From assembly GCF_014652335.1 (NCBI RefSeq), contig NZ_BMYP01000003.1, positions 58,022-122,021 of the forward strand: DNA of 64,000 nucleotides. The letters run 5' to 3'. This DNA comes from Vogesella fluminis. Lineage in GTDB: Bacteria; Pseudomonadota; Gammaproteobacteria; Burkholderiales; Chromobacteriaceae. The translations under genes and the position numbers were made by a program. The notes under the pieces are model-generated. The model made no database searches and was not told where the DNA came from. It worked only from the letters and a program-made list of their open reading frames with translations. Numbering within the stretch: the first letter of the stretch is position 1; each line of letters opens with the position of its first letter. Positions 17,794-26,804 of this stretch are shown here, piece after piece.

Positions 17794-18240
17794 TTAAAGC
17801 GACTTGACGAACGTCAGCACTTCTTCGGCGTGTCCGGGGACTTTCAGTCCGCGCCATTCGCGCAGGATGTTGCCATCGCTATTGATGACAAAAGTGCTGC
17901 GTTCTATCCCTCTCACCTGTTTGCCGTACATGTTTTTCAGTTTCATGACACCGAACAGGTTACATACAGTTTCGTCCGGATCGCTGATCAATTCAAATGG
18001 CAATTCGTGCTTGGCTTTGAAATTCTCGTGCGATTTCAGGCTGTCGCGCGATACGCCGAGGATGCGGGCGCCGGCGGCCAGGAATTGCGGATGCAGGTCA
18101 CGGAAGGCCATCGCCTCGTTGGTGCAGCCGGGGGTGTTGTCCTTCGGGTAGAAGTACAGCACGGTCAGCCCTTGCGGCAGGGTGGCGCTTTCGCCGCTGG
18201 TGGCGGCGGCGGTGAAGGGGGTGATGCGGATGGCGTCCAT
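17794..18240 (-). CDS. bcp: Thioredoxin-dependent peroxiredoxin, BCP/PrxQ type
   Basis: A 148-residue cytoplasmic peroxidase reducing hydrogen peroxide and organic peroxides with thioredoxin. The peroxidatic cysteine is in YPKDNTPGCTNEA. The resolving cysteine five residues later, present in Escherichia coli BCP, is absent, but a cysteine in ETVCNLFG could take the alternative PrxQ position. GAGGAA precedes the ATG at 18240. trxB lies two genes upstream on the same strand, so the electron supply and the peroxidase are probably co-expressed. Confidence 0.88.
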   Translation of the reverse strand: MDAIRITPFTAAATSGESATLPQGLTVLYFYPKDNTPGCTNEAMAFRDLHPQFLAAGARILGVSRDSLKSHENFKAKHELPFELISDPDETVCNLFGVMKLKNMYGKQVRGIERSTFVINSDGNILREWRGLKVPGHAEEVLTFVKSL

Positions 18241-18256
18241 TGTGGGTTCCTCAGGT

Positions 18257-18874
18257 TTAGCCGTGCGGGCGGCGCAGCAGGGCCAGCACCGCGCCGCTGC
18301 CGCCTTGTTCGATGCGGGTCTCGCAGAAAGCCAGTACATCCGGATGGTGAGTCAGCCAGGCTCTGACCATTTTGGGCAGCACCGGTTCACCCAGCGAGCT
18401 GAGCCCCTTGCCGTGTATCACCCGCACGCACTGCCCCAGGTGACGGGCGCGATGCAGGAACACGGTCAGTTGCTCATGTGCGGCAAAGCGGTCCAGCCCG
18501 TGCAGATCCAGCTCGGCGCAAACCGGCCAGTGGCCGGCGCGCAGTTTCTTCAGGGTGTTGCCCGGTGTGCCGGGGCTGCGGTGCTGGCTGTCGATCTGTG
18601 CCGGTTCGAACCAGCCTATCATCCGGGCGAACAGCGCCTGTTCCACTTGCGGTGTCAGTGGTGTCTGGCTGGCACGATGTTGCGGCAGCGGGCGCGGCTT
18701 GGGTGGCGGCGGGGTATGGCAGACGCGGCCGTCCGGCCTGAGCGGGCGCACGTCCCGCATCAGCTGGCGGAAGTCCGGCTCGGGCTCAGGGTTGGCCGCA
18801 ACGGCAACAGGCAAGACCCTTGCGGGTCTTGCCTGTGCTTTGACGGGCCTGAGTTGCTCCTTGAGCGACTTCAA
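18257..18874 (-). CDS. Smr-domain protein
   Basis: A 205-residue protein with a basic, proline-rich N-terminal half and a C-terminal Smr domain (about 115-205; ELDLHGLDRFAAHEQL, RVIHGKGLSS). Stand-alone Smr proteins of this layout bind or nick nucleic acid; some act in ribosome rescue or mRNA cleavage. The exact role here is unknown. It sits in a minus-strand unit, 11 bases after trxB and 16 bases before the peroxiredoxin gene. A repeat core occurs at 18791-18800. Confidence 0.85.
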   Translation of the reverse strand: MKSLKEQLRPVKAQARPARVLPVAVAANPEPEPDFRQLMRDVRPLRPDGRVCHTPPPPKPRPLPQHRASQTPLTPQVEQALFARMIGWFEPAQIDSQHRSPGTPGNTLKKLRAGHWPVCAELDLHGLDRFAAHEQLTVFLHRARHLGQCVRVIHGKGLSSLGEPVLPKMVRAWLTHHPDVLAFCETRIEQGGSGAVLALLRRPHG

Positions 18875-18885
18875 TGCGGCCGGGC

Positions 18886-19926
<1,041 letters not shown>

Positions 19927-19955
19927 TTACGGTAATCAGTGCCCGGAGGATGGCG

Positions 19956-20141
19956 ATGGCGGCAGTTTCGGCGGCGGCAGATAATCAGGTGGCGCAAGTG
20001 GCGCAAATCCTGATGCTGAAGAAAACGATGGAAGTCAGCGAGAGTGCGGCGCTGGCCTTGCTGGCGACGGCAACGGATGTCGCCGCGGTACAAGGCAACA
20101 ATCCGCCGCATCTGGGTAGCCGTATCGACGTGCGGGCCTGA
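19956..20141 (+). CDS. YjfB-like small protein
   Basis: A 61-residue protein, MAAVSAAADNQVAQVAQILMLKKTMEVSESAALALL..., matching the small YjfB-type family (annotated as putative motility proteins) in its short helical build and NPPHLGSRIDVRA end. GGAGG at 19945-19949 is 6 bases before ATG 19956; the ATG at 19950 directly abuts the ribosome site and is less likely. Function is unproven. A strong bidirectional terminator follows. Confidence 0.6.
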   Translation: MAAVSAAADNQVAQVAQILMLKKTMEVSESAALALLATATDVAAVQGNNPPHLGSRIDVRA

Positions 20142-20160
20142 TGCTATCGCTGGTTGAGCA

Positions 20161-20194
20161 AAAAGAAACGGGAGCCTTGGCTCCCGTTTCTTTT
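20161..20194. terminator. Strong bidirectional terminator
   Basis: A perfect 16-base-pair inverted repeat (AAAAGAAACGGGAGCC and its complement) with a 2-base loop, with A-run and T-run at its ends, lies between the convergent YjfB-like gene and the hypothetical gene at 20210-20683. Confidence 0.9.
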
Positions 20195-20209
20195 GTGTGG
20201 CGGCTTGGT

Positions 20210-20683
20210 TCAGGCTTTGATGCGGATGCGGGTGCTGCTGCTGGCGTCCTGCAGCAAGGACTGGCTGACCTGGTATTGGGTAATGGCTTGCTGCGAGGCG
20301 TTAACGGGAACGCGGGCTTCTGCCGGGGCCGTGCGCTCGGTACTGGCGACTGGTGCGGACTGTTCTGCAGTGTCGCGGCGCGGCTGCGGTTCGTTCAGCC
20401 GGTTGCCCGGGCTGCGTTCGCTGGCGGCGAGGGTGGTGTTCGGCTCCGGCTGGTTAATGCGGCGCGAGTCGAGCAATTGTGCCTGGAGTGCCTGTTCGGT
20501 GTTGCTGATGGCCTGGCTTGGGCGAGCGACCGGCAGCGTGCTGGCGGCAACCGCTTCGGCAGCCGGCGCGGGCGAGATCTGGCTTTCCTGTTGCTGCTCC
20601 TGCTGCAGGCGGCGCTGTTCCGCGGCCTCGCGCAGTAGGCTGGCGCTGCTGCTGGCCGATGCGGCGGAATTGATGGCATCCAT
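20210..20683 (-). CDS. Low-complexity hypothetical protein
   Basis: A 157-residue protein rich in Ala, Ser, Gln, Glu and Pro with no signal peptide or membrane segment. The N-terminus (MDAINSAASASSSASLL) and the last 30 residues (ASQQAITQYQVSQSLLQDAS) look helical; the middle is probably disordered. No family is recognised. GGAGAC precedes the ATG at 20683. It faces the YjfB-like gene across a shared terminator; a link to motility is only a guess from that neighbour. Confidence 0.55.
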   Translation of the reverse strand: MDAINSAASASSSASLLREAAEQRRLQQEQQQESQISPAPAAEAVAASTLPVARPSQAISNTEQALQAQLLDSRRINQPEPNTTLAASERSPGNRLNEPQPRRDTAEQSAPVASTERTAPAEARVPVNASQQAITQYQVSQSLLQDASSSTRIRIKA

Positions 20684-20708
20684 GCTGGGTCTCCGTCACG
20701 ACGAGGGG

Positions 20709-21122
20709 CTATGATTTGCTGTCAATCATAGCACAACATGCTGATGCTGCAGGAATTGTCGGCAGCCGCCACATCCACAGGCTGAGCGTCGCCCATATCA
20801 GCAACAGCAGGGCTGTGAGCCAGGGTTGCTGTAGCGTGGCATAGATGCTGAAGCTGAACGACAGGGCGATGGTGCCTAGCGCGACAGCCTTGGTTCTGGC
20901 GGTCATGCCGTGGTAACGCTGCCACAGCAGCAGAGGCGGCCCCAAGCGCGGATGGTGGTGCAGCCAGTGCAGCAGTGCCGGGCTGCTGCGGCCGAAACAA
21001 GCGGCCGCCATCAGTACGAAGATGGTAGTCGGCATCACCGGCAGCAATGCGCCGATCAGTGCCAGCAGCAGGCACAGCCAGCCGGCTGCCAGCCACAGCA
21101 TTCTTTGCACACGCAATTTCAT
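20709..21122 (-). CDS. YbaN/DUF454-family inner-membrane protein
   Basis: A 137-residue protein with about four hydrophobic helices and the family pattern LLALIGALLPVMPTTIFVLMAAACFGRSSPALLHWLHHHPRLGPPL, which is diagnostic for DUF454. Function of the family is unknown. It ends 25 bases before the next gene start on the same strand and may be read with it. Confidence 0.8.
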   Translation of the reverse strand: MKLRVQRMLWLAAGWLCLLLALIGALLPVMPTTIFVLMAAACFGRSSPALLHWLHHHPRLGPPLLLWQRYHGMTARTKAVALGTIALSFSFSIYATLQQPWLTALLLLIWATLSLWMWRLPTIPAASACCAMIDSKS

Positions 21123-21198
21123 GTGGCGATTCCGGGGAATTCCTGTACTGATTCAATGCCATTTGTGCGCCATTTGCAAGTACACACCGGCGCCGGCA

Positions 21199-21780
21199 TC
21201 ATGCGATGACCGTCAGATCAAGCATGCGGTCGGCCAGTTCGGCAACGGAGAGTTCGCCGTTATCGTGATACCACTGAACCGTCCAGTGCAGGCTGCCCAG
21301 TAGGGTGCGGCGCAGCAGGCGGGTGTCCGGCTTGACCAGGCCGGCAGCGGCGGCTTCGTCCAGTGCGTCCTGCCATAGTGCCTCGTAGCGGTCGCGTAGC
21401 ACGATCAGGCCGGGTTTGGCGGCGGCTGATACGCTGCGCCATTCGTACAGCATTACTTCCAGTGCGGCCTGGTTGTCGCCCAGCAACGAGTGCAGATGGA
21501 CGTGGAACAGCGCGGTCAGCTTGTCGCGCGGCGTCTTGGCGCGGGACAGCGCTGCGGCCAACTGTTCGGTGGTGGCGGTGATGCCCAGCGCCATGACCGC
21601 GACCAGAATCTCTTCCTTGGTGCGGAAATGGTAGAACAGGCTGCCGGATTGCAGGCCGACGGCATTGCCCAGGTCGCGCACGGTGGTGCGTTCGTAGCCC
21701 TGGTCGCGGAACAGGCGGGCGGCGGCGCGCACCAGCTCCATGCGGCGGCTGTTATCTTCTGTGGCGTTTTCTTTGCTCAT
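21199..21780 (-). CDS. TetR/AcrR-family transcriptional regulator
   Basis: A 193-residue regulator. The N-terminal DNA-binding domain (about 14-60) contains the TetR pattern AARLFRDQGYERTTVRDLGNAVGLQSGSLFYHFRTKEEIL; the C-terminal ligand domain is unassigned. Its start codon directly follows the waaF stop with no gap, so it is probably co-transcribed with waaF, an unusual partner for a regulator. Targets are not evident from the neighbours. A repeat core lies at 21553-21562. Confidence 0.88.
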   Translation of the reverse strand: MSKENATEDNSRRMELVRAAARLFRDQGYERTTVRDLGNAVGLQSGSLFYHFRTKEEILVAVMALGITATTEQLAAALSRAKTPRDKLTALFHVHLHSLLGDNQAALEVMLYEWRSVSAAAKPGLIVLRDRYEALWQDALDEAAAAGLVKPDTRLLRRTLLGSLHWTVQWYHDNGELSVAELADRMLDLTVIA

Positions 21781-22833
21781 TTATGATGTCGCCGTTTCTT
21801 GTGAGGGGCAGGATGGCCGGGTATCCAGCTGCTTCAGGCAGGATTGAAGAACCCGCTCCGGCAGCATGTCTTCCAGGCAGCGCAGGTGCTGGTAGGGACA
21901 GGTGCGCTCGAAGCAGGGGCTGCAATCCAGGTTGAGGTTGACGATTTCGGCGTGGTCGCTGAGCGGCGGCGTGAAGTCCGGGCTGGACGAGCCGTAGAGG
22001 GCGACCAGCGGGATGTGCAGGGCGGCGGCAACGTGCATCAGGCCGGAGTCGTTGCACACTGCCAGCTTGGCCAGCGCCATCAGGTCGATGGCTTCGTCGA
22101 GGCCGGTCTTGCCGCACAGGTTGAGCGCCTTGCCCTGTGTCAGGCGGCCGATTTCCTCGCCAATGTCCTGGTCCTTGGCCGAGCCGAACAGCCACACCTG
22201 ATAGCCGCGGCTGTCCAGTGCCGCCGCCAGGGCGGCGAAGTGGCGCGGCGGCCAACGTTTGGCCGGGCCGTATTCGGCGCCGGGGCACATTGCGACCACC
22301 GGTTTGTCCAGCGACAGGCCCAGGCGCGCGGCGACGGCCTGTTGGGCGGCCGCTTGCGAGCTGAGGCTGGGGTGCGGGATCGGGCGGTGCAGCGCGTGGC
22401 GCGGCTCCTCGGCCAGAATGCAGAAGCGCTCAACCATGGTCGGCAGCTTGTGTTCATCCAGCTCGCGGGTGTCGTTGAGCAGGCCGTAGCGCAGTTCGCC
22501 GGTAAAGCCGGTGCGCAGCGGAATGCCGGCCAGGAACGGGATCAGCGCCGCCTTGAGCGAATTGGGCAGCACCACCACCTGGTCGAAACCCTCACGGTGC
22601 AGGGCGCGCGCCACGCGCCAGCGCTCGCGCAGGCGCAGCTGGCCATGCCCGAACGGGTTGAGGTGCGCCTTGGCCACCTCCGGCATCCGCGCCAGCAGCG
22701 GCAGGGTCCAGGCGGGGGCGAAGACGTGCAGTTCCAGGCCGGGGTGGCGCTCGTGCAGGCGACGGTACAGCGGCTGCGCCATCACGCCGTCACCTACCCA
22801 GGAAGGGCCGATTACCAGTAGCTTTTTGATCAT
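21781..22833 (-). CDS. waaF: ADP-heptose--LPS heptosyltransferase II
   Basis: A 350-residue GT9 enzyme adding the second heptose to the lipopolysaccharide inner core at the cytoplasmic face of the inner membrane. Motifs include the N-terminal LLVIGPSWVGDGVMAQPL, CPGAEYGPAKRWP in the donor site and the NDSGLMHVAAAL segment. Length is normal. There is no clear ribosome site before the start, and a terminator-like hairpin ends only about 10 bases upstream, so its expression may depend on read-through. Confidence 0.94.
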   Translation of the reverse strand: MIKKLLVIGPSWVGDGVMAQPLYRRLHERHPGLELHVFAPAWTLPLLARMPEVAKAHLNPFGHGQLRLRERWRVARALHREGFDQVVVLPNSLKAALIPFLAGIPLRTGFTGELRYGLLNDTRELDEHKLPTMVERFCILAEEPRHALHRPIPHPSLSSQAAAQQAVAARLGLSLDKPVVAMCPGAEYGPAKRWPPRHFAALAAALDSRGYQVWLFGSAKDQDIGEEIGRLTQGKALNLCGKTGLDEAIDLMALAKLAVCNDSGLMHVAAALHIPLVALYGSSSPDFTPPLSDHAEIVNLNLDCSPCFERTCPYQHLRCLEDMLPERVLQSCLKQLDTRPSCPSQETATS

Positions 22834-22842
22834 GTATCAAGC

Positions 22843-22871
22843 AAAAAAGGTGCAGCGCAAGCCGCACCTTT
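22843..22871 (-). terminator. Terminator or attenuator between the zinc-finger gene and waaF
   Basis: On the minus strand AAAGGTGC and GCACCTTT form an 8-base-pair stem with a 10-base loop, followed by a run of six T. The run ends about 10 bases before the waaF start. Confidence 0.75.
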
Positions 22872-22890
22872 GTCCATTGGGCAGGAAGGC

Positions 22891-23094
22891 TTAGTGGTGG
22901 CCGCTAACCGGGCCGGTCAGCTTGTAGTGGGTGCCGCAGTACGGGCACAGGGCCTCGCCGCCGTTTTTCACGATCGGCAGGAACACGCGCGGGTGCGAGT
23001 TCCACTTCAGCATGTCCGGTGTCGGGCAGTGCAGCGGCAGGTCTTTTGCCGTGACTTCGATAAAGCGAGCGGTGTTTTCTTTCAGTTCTGCCAT
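22891..23094 (-). CDS. Small zinc-finger (CHCC-type) protein
   Basis: A 67-residue protein of the zf-CHCC family: C23 (LPLHCPTPD), H34 in NSHPRVFLP, and the C50-x2-C53 pair in CPYCGTHYKL are the expected zinc ligands. Homologues are widespread in beta- and gammaproteobacteria and resemble the NDUFS6 accessory subunit of complex I; their bacterial role is not established. It lies between ilvE and waaF on the same strand. Confidence 0.85.
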   Translation of the reverse strand: MAELKENTARFIEVTAKDLPLHCPTPDMLKWNSHPRVFLPIVKNGGEALCPYCGTHYKLTGPVSGHH

Positions 23095-23142
23095 GTTCGG
23101 TACTTTCTTGTGTGCCCCGTGCCGGGGCGGCTAGCCAATGGG

Positions 23143-24066
23143 TTAATCGATGTGGGTGAGCCAGTGTTGCTTGCCGGCGTCCAGACCCTTGACGCAATCG
23201 AAGTAGCGCTTCTGGATCTCGGTGGTGATCGGGCCGCGCTTGCCTTCGCCGATGCTGCGGCGGTCCAGCTCGCGGATCGGGGTCACTTCGGCGGCGGTGC
23301 CGGTGAAGAAGGCTTCGTCGGCGGTATAGACTTCGTCGCGGGTGATGCGTTTCTCGATGATCTGCAGGCCCATTTCCTGCGCCAGTTGCACCACGGTGTC
23401 GCGGGTGATGCCTTCCAGCGCAGAGGTCAGGTCCGGGGTGTACAGCTTGCCCTTGCGGATGATGAAGATGTTCTCGCCGGAGCCTTCGGCCACGAAACCG
23501 TCCACGTCCAGCAGCAGCGCCTCGTCGTAGCCGTCTGCCGTCGCCTCGTTGTTGGCGAGAATGGAGTTCATGTAGTTGCCGTTCGCCTTCGCCTTGCACA
23601 TGGTGATGTTGACGTGGTGGCGGGTGAACGAACTGGTCTTGACGCGGATGCCGGCTTCCAGGCCTTCCTCGCCGAGGTAGGCGCCCCATGGCCAGGCGGC
23701 GACGATCACCTGCACGTCGTCCTTTTTCGGCGCGATGCCGAGCTTGCCGGAGCCGTAAAACGCCATCGGGCGGAAGTAGCAGGACTTGAGCTGGTTGGCA
23801 CGCACCACGTCGATATGCGCCTGGTTGATCTGCTCCTTGCTGAAGGGCAGGTCCATGCCAAGGATCTTGGCGGAGCGGAACAGGCGGTCGGTATGATCCT
23901 GCAGACGGAAGATGGCCGGGCCCTTCGGTGTCTCGTAGGCGCGCACGCCTTCGAACACGCCCATGCCGTAGTGCAGGGTGTGGGTCAGCACGTGGGTGGT
24001 GGCGTTGCGCCAGTCAACCAGCTGTCCGTCGTACCAGATGAAACCGTCGCGATCTGCCATCGACAT
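23143..24066 (-). CDS. ilvE: Branched-chain amino acid aminotransferase
   Basis: A 307-residue PLP-dependent class IV aminotransferase for the last step of leucine, isoleucine and valine synthesis. Visible features: FIWYDGQLVDWRNATTHVLTHTLHYG at the N-terminus, the PLP lysine in the KAKANGNYMNSI segment (near residue 160) and the EGSGENIFIIRKG loop. CGGAGAA precedes the ATG at 24066. It is followed by the zinc-finger gene 48 bases away. Confidence 0.95.
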   Translation of the reverse strand: MSMADRDGFIWYDGQLVDWRNATTHVLTHTLHYGMGVFEGVRAYETPKGPAIFRLQDHTDRLFRSAKILGMDLPFSKEQINQAHIDVVRANQLKSCYFRPMAFYGSGKLGIAPKKDDVQVIVAAWPWGAYLGEEGLEAGIRVKTSSFTRHHVNITMCKAKANGNYMNSILANNEATADGYDEALLLDVDGFVAEGSGENIFIIRKGKLYTPDLTSALEGITRDTVVQLAQEMGLQIIEKRITRDEVYTADEAFFTGTAAEVTPIRELDRRSIGEGKRGPITTEIQKRYFDCVKGLDAGKQHWLTHID

Positions 24067-24136
24067 GGTGAATTCTCCGCTGTAGTCCTGTTTTTAATGT
24101 GGCGCAATTATAGCGCCGAGTGTTGCGCTTGTGTTT

Positions 24137-26803
24137 TCAAGCTTCATCCTGCAATGCGCATTGCCACAGCGCGCGCACGTGACGGTAGTCTTCCTGCGGG
24201 ATGTCGTCGGTGGTCTGGCTGTCATTGAGCCGCGCCGCGTGCTGCAGCCGGCGGTAGTGGCGATAGGCGCTCTGTCCCTGGCTGGCCAGCTCGGCCGGAA
24301 TCAGGCCAACGTTGGCCGCAGCGCCGAGCAGGGCGATGTTGCCGCTGTTGCGGGTCAGCTCCGGGTACTGGCTGGCGTGCGCCAGGATCAGAAACTGGGT
24401 GATGAACTCGACATCGACGATGCCGCCGCGCGCATGCTTGACGTCGCCGTCGCGGGCCGGGTGGCTTTCCAGCATCTTGGCGCGCATCGCCAGCACCTCG
24501 TCGCGCAGCTGGCCGATGTCGCGTGGCTGGGTCAGCACCTGATGGCGGATGGCCTCGAATTGCTGACCGATCGCCGCGTCGCCGCAGACAAAGCGCGCGC
24601 GGGTCAGCGCCTGGTGCTCCCACAGCCAGGCATCCTTCTGCTGGTACTGGCGGAAGGCGTCGACGCTGCTGACCAGCAGGCCGCTGGTGCCGTTGGGGCG
24701 CAGACGCAGGTCGATGTCGTACAGCGAGCCGGCGGCGGTGACGCTGGTCAGCCAGGTGGTCAGCTTGCGTGCCAGCCGCGAGTACAGCTCGGCGGCGTCC
24801 GGGTGCTCATCATCGTAAAGGAAGATCACGTCGAGGTCGGAGGCGTAGCCCAGTTCCTTGCCGCCCAGCTTGCCGTAACCGATGATGCTGAAGCGCGGCA
24901 CCTCGCAGTGGCGCTTGGGCAGGTCCAGCCAAGCGTGGCGCAGCGTGGCGTCCAGCACCATGTCGGCCAGCGCCGACAGCTCGTCGGACAGCGCTTCCAG
25001 TGTCCACATCCCGGCCAGATCCTGCGCCACCAGGCGGAAGGTCTGCGCGTGCTGGAAGTGGCGCAGGGTGTCCATCTGCGCCTCGACGTCACCCTGGCAG
25101 TCGGCCAGCTGCTGTTCCAGTTGCGCCGCCAGCTGCGGCCAGTCAGGTGTGGCGTACAGCACGCGTGCATCCAGCAGCTCGTCGAGCAGGATCGGATGGC
25201 GGTTGAGGTAGGCCGATACCCAGGCGCTGGCCGAGTACAGCGAGGCCAGACGCTGCAGCGTCTGCGGATACTCCTGCAGCAGCGACAGGTAGGAGGCGCG
25301 ACGGCTGATGCTTTCCAGCAAGGTCAGGATCCGAGACAGCGTCAGGTCCGGGTTGTCGAAACCGGCGGCGACCTCGATCAGCGGCGGAATCAGCGCGTCC
25401 AGCTTCTTGCGGCTGCTGTCCGGCATCTGCTGGTAACGCTGGCTGGCGGCGAGGCTGCGCAGCTGGCGCTGCACGTCGGCGGCGTCGTGATAGCCGAGCT
25501 GCTGCAGTGTGGCGCTGATGTCGTTGTCGGCCAGCTCCTGCCACAGCGCCTGCAGCGGATGGGCGGCGGCGCCTTCGGTCGGCAGGAAAAACACCTGCTC
25601 GAAGTGGCGGGTGACGCGGCGGCGGTGCTGGTTGAGCGCGTCGAGGAAACTGTGCCAGTCGGCAAAGCCCATGCTGGCGGCGATGCGCTGCCGGTTGTCC
25701 TCGCTGGTCGGCAGGTTTTGCGTCTGCTGGTCGTCGAGGTATTGCAGGCGGTGTTCCAGGTTGCGCAAGAAGGTGTAGGCCTCCAGCAGCTCGGCCACCG
25801 TTTCCGGCTCCAGCAGGCGCAACTCGGCCAGCACGGCGTAGGTTTCGCGCGTGCTGCGCAGTTGCAGGCGGCGTTCGCGGCCGCCGCGGATCAGCTGGAA
25901 CACCTGGGCGATGAACTCCACCTCGCGGATGCCGCCCGGCCCCAGTTTGATGTTTTCCGCCATATCGCGGCGCGCCACCTCGCGGCGGATCTGCGCGTGC
26001 AGCTCACGCATCGCGCCGTAGGCACCGTAATCCATGTACTTGCGGTACACGAAGGGACGCACCAGCTGCGACAGGTAGCTGTCGTCGCCGCTCATTACCC
26101 GCGCCTTGATCCAGGCGTAGCGTTCCCACTCGCGGCCCTGGCTCAGTAGGTAGTTTTCCAGCGCCGCCAGGCTCATCACCAGCGGGCCGGAGTCGCCGTA
26201 CGGGCGCAGGCGCATGTCGACGCGGAACACCTGGCCGTCGTAGGTCAGGTCGTTGATGGCGCGGATCAGCTCCTTGCCGAGACGGGTGAAGTACTCGTGG
26301 TTGGAGGTCTTGCGCTGGCCGTTGGTGTCGCCGTCTTCCGGGTAGATGAAGATCAGGTCGATGTCGGAGGACACGTTCAGCTCGAAGCCGCCCAGCTTGC
26401 CCATGCCGATCACGATCAGCTGCTGCACCTCGCCGCTTTCCTCGCCGATCGGGTCGCCGAACTGCGCCAGGCTGCGCCGTGCCACCGGCAGTGCCTGCTG
26501 CACGGCAAAATCGGCCAGCGCGCTGATGGTGGTGACGACTTCGTGCAGATCGGCCAGGCCGGCGTGGTCGCGGGTGATCAGCCGTGCCATCACCGCGGCG
26601 CGCAGCTGGCGCAGCGCCGGCATCAGCGCGTCGATGCTGTCGAAAGCCGGCCAGTCGGCGAACGCCGTCATCTCCGCCAAGTCAAAACAGTGATCCAGCC
26701 TTGCGGCCAACCTTTCCAATTGTTCGGGACGGGCGCCCAGCAGGCGGTCGAGGTAATAACTGAATGCGCGCGCAGAGGCGATGGCGGCGGTATTTGCTGG
26801 CAT
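24137..26803 (-). CDS. glnE: Bifunctional glutamine synthetase adenylyltransferase / deadenylase
   Basis: An 888-residue enzyme that adds AMP to, and removes it from, glutamine synthetase under PII control. Both nucleotidyltransferase halves are present: GMGKLGGFELNVSSDIDLIFIYPE in the N-terminal half and GYGKLGGKELGYASDLDVIFLYDD in the C-terminal half, each with the paired acidic residues. The far N-terminus looks a little shorter than in enterobacteria. The start codon lies back to back with that of the opposite-strand YhdP-type gene (CATAATG). Repeat copies lie at 24311 (core) and 26701-26714 (full). Confidence 0.95.
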   Translation of the reverse strand: MPANTAAIASARAFSYYLDRLLGARPEQLERLAARLDHCFDLAEMTAFADWPAFDSIDALMPALRQLRAAVMARLITRDHAGLADLHEVVTTISALADFAVQQALPVARRSLAQFGDPIGEESGEVQQLIVIGMGKLGGFELNVSSDIDLIFIYPEDGDTNGQRKTSNHEYFTRLGKELIRAINDLTYDGQVFRVDMRLRPYGDSGPLVMSLAALENYLLSQGREWERYAWIKARVMSGDDSYLSQLVRPFVYRKYMDYGAYGAMRELHAQIRREVARRDMAENIKLGPGGIREVEFIAQVFQLIRGGRERRLQLRSTRETYAVLAELRLLEPETVAELLEAYTFLRNLEHRLQYLDDQQTQNLPTSEDNRQRIAASMGFADWHSFLDALNQHRRRVTRHFEQVFFLPTEGAAAHPLQALWQELADNDISATLQQLGYHDAADVQRQLRSLAASQRYQQMPDSSRKKLDALIPPLIEVAAGFDNPDLTLSRILTLLESISRRASYLSLLQEYPQTLQRLASLYSASAWVSAYLNRHPILLDELLDARVLYATPDWPQLAAQLEQQLADCQGDVEAQMDTLRHFQHAQTFRLVAQDLAGMWTLEALSDELSALADMVLDATLRHAWLDLPKRHCEVPRFSIIGYGKLGGKELGYASDLDVIFLYDDEHPDAAELYSRLARKLTTWLTSVTAAGSLYDIDLRLRPNGTSGLLVSSVDAFRQYQQKDAWLWEHQALTRARFVCGDAAIGQQFEAIRHQVLTQPRDIGQLRDEVLAMRAKMLESHPARDGDVKHARGGIVDVEFITQFLILAHASQYPELTRNSGNIALLGAAANVGLIPAELASQGQSAYRHYRRLQHAARLNDSQTTDDIPQEDYRHVRALWQCALQDEA
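26701..26714 (-). repeat. Full-length uptake-like repeat inside glnE
   Basis: Exact 14/14 copy on the minus strand, read in glnE as RLAAR. Confidence 0.65.
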
Positions 26804-26804
26804 A

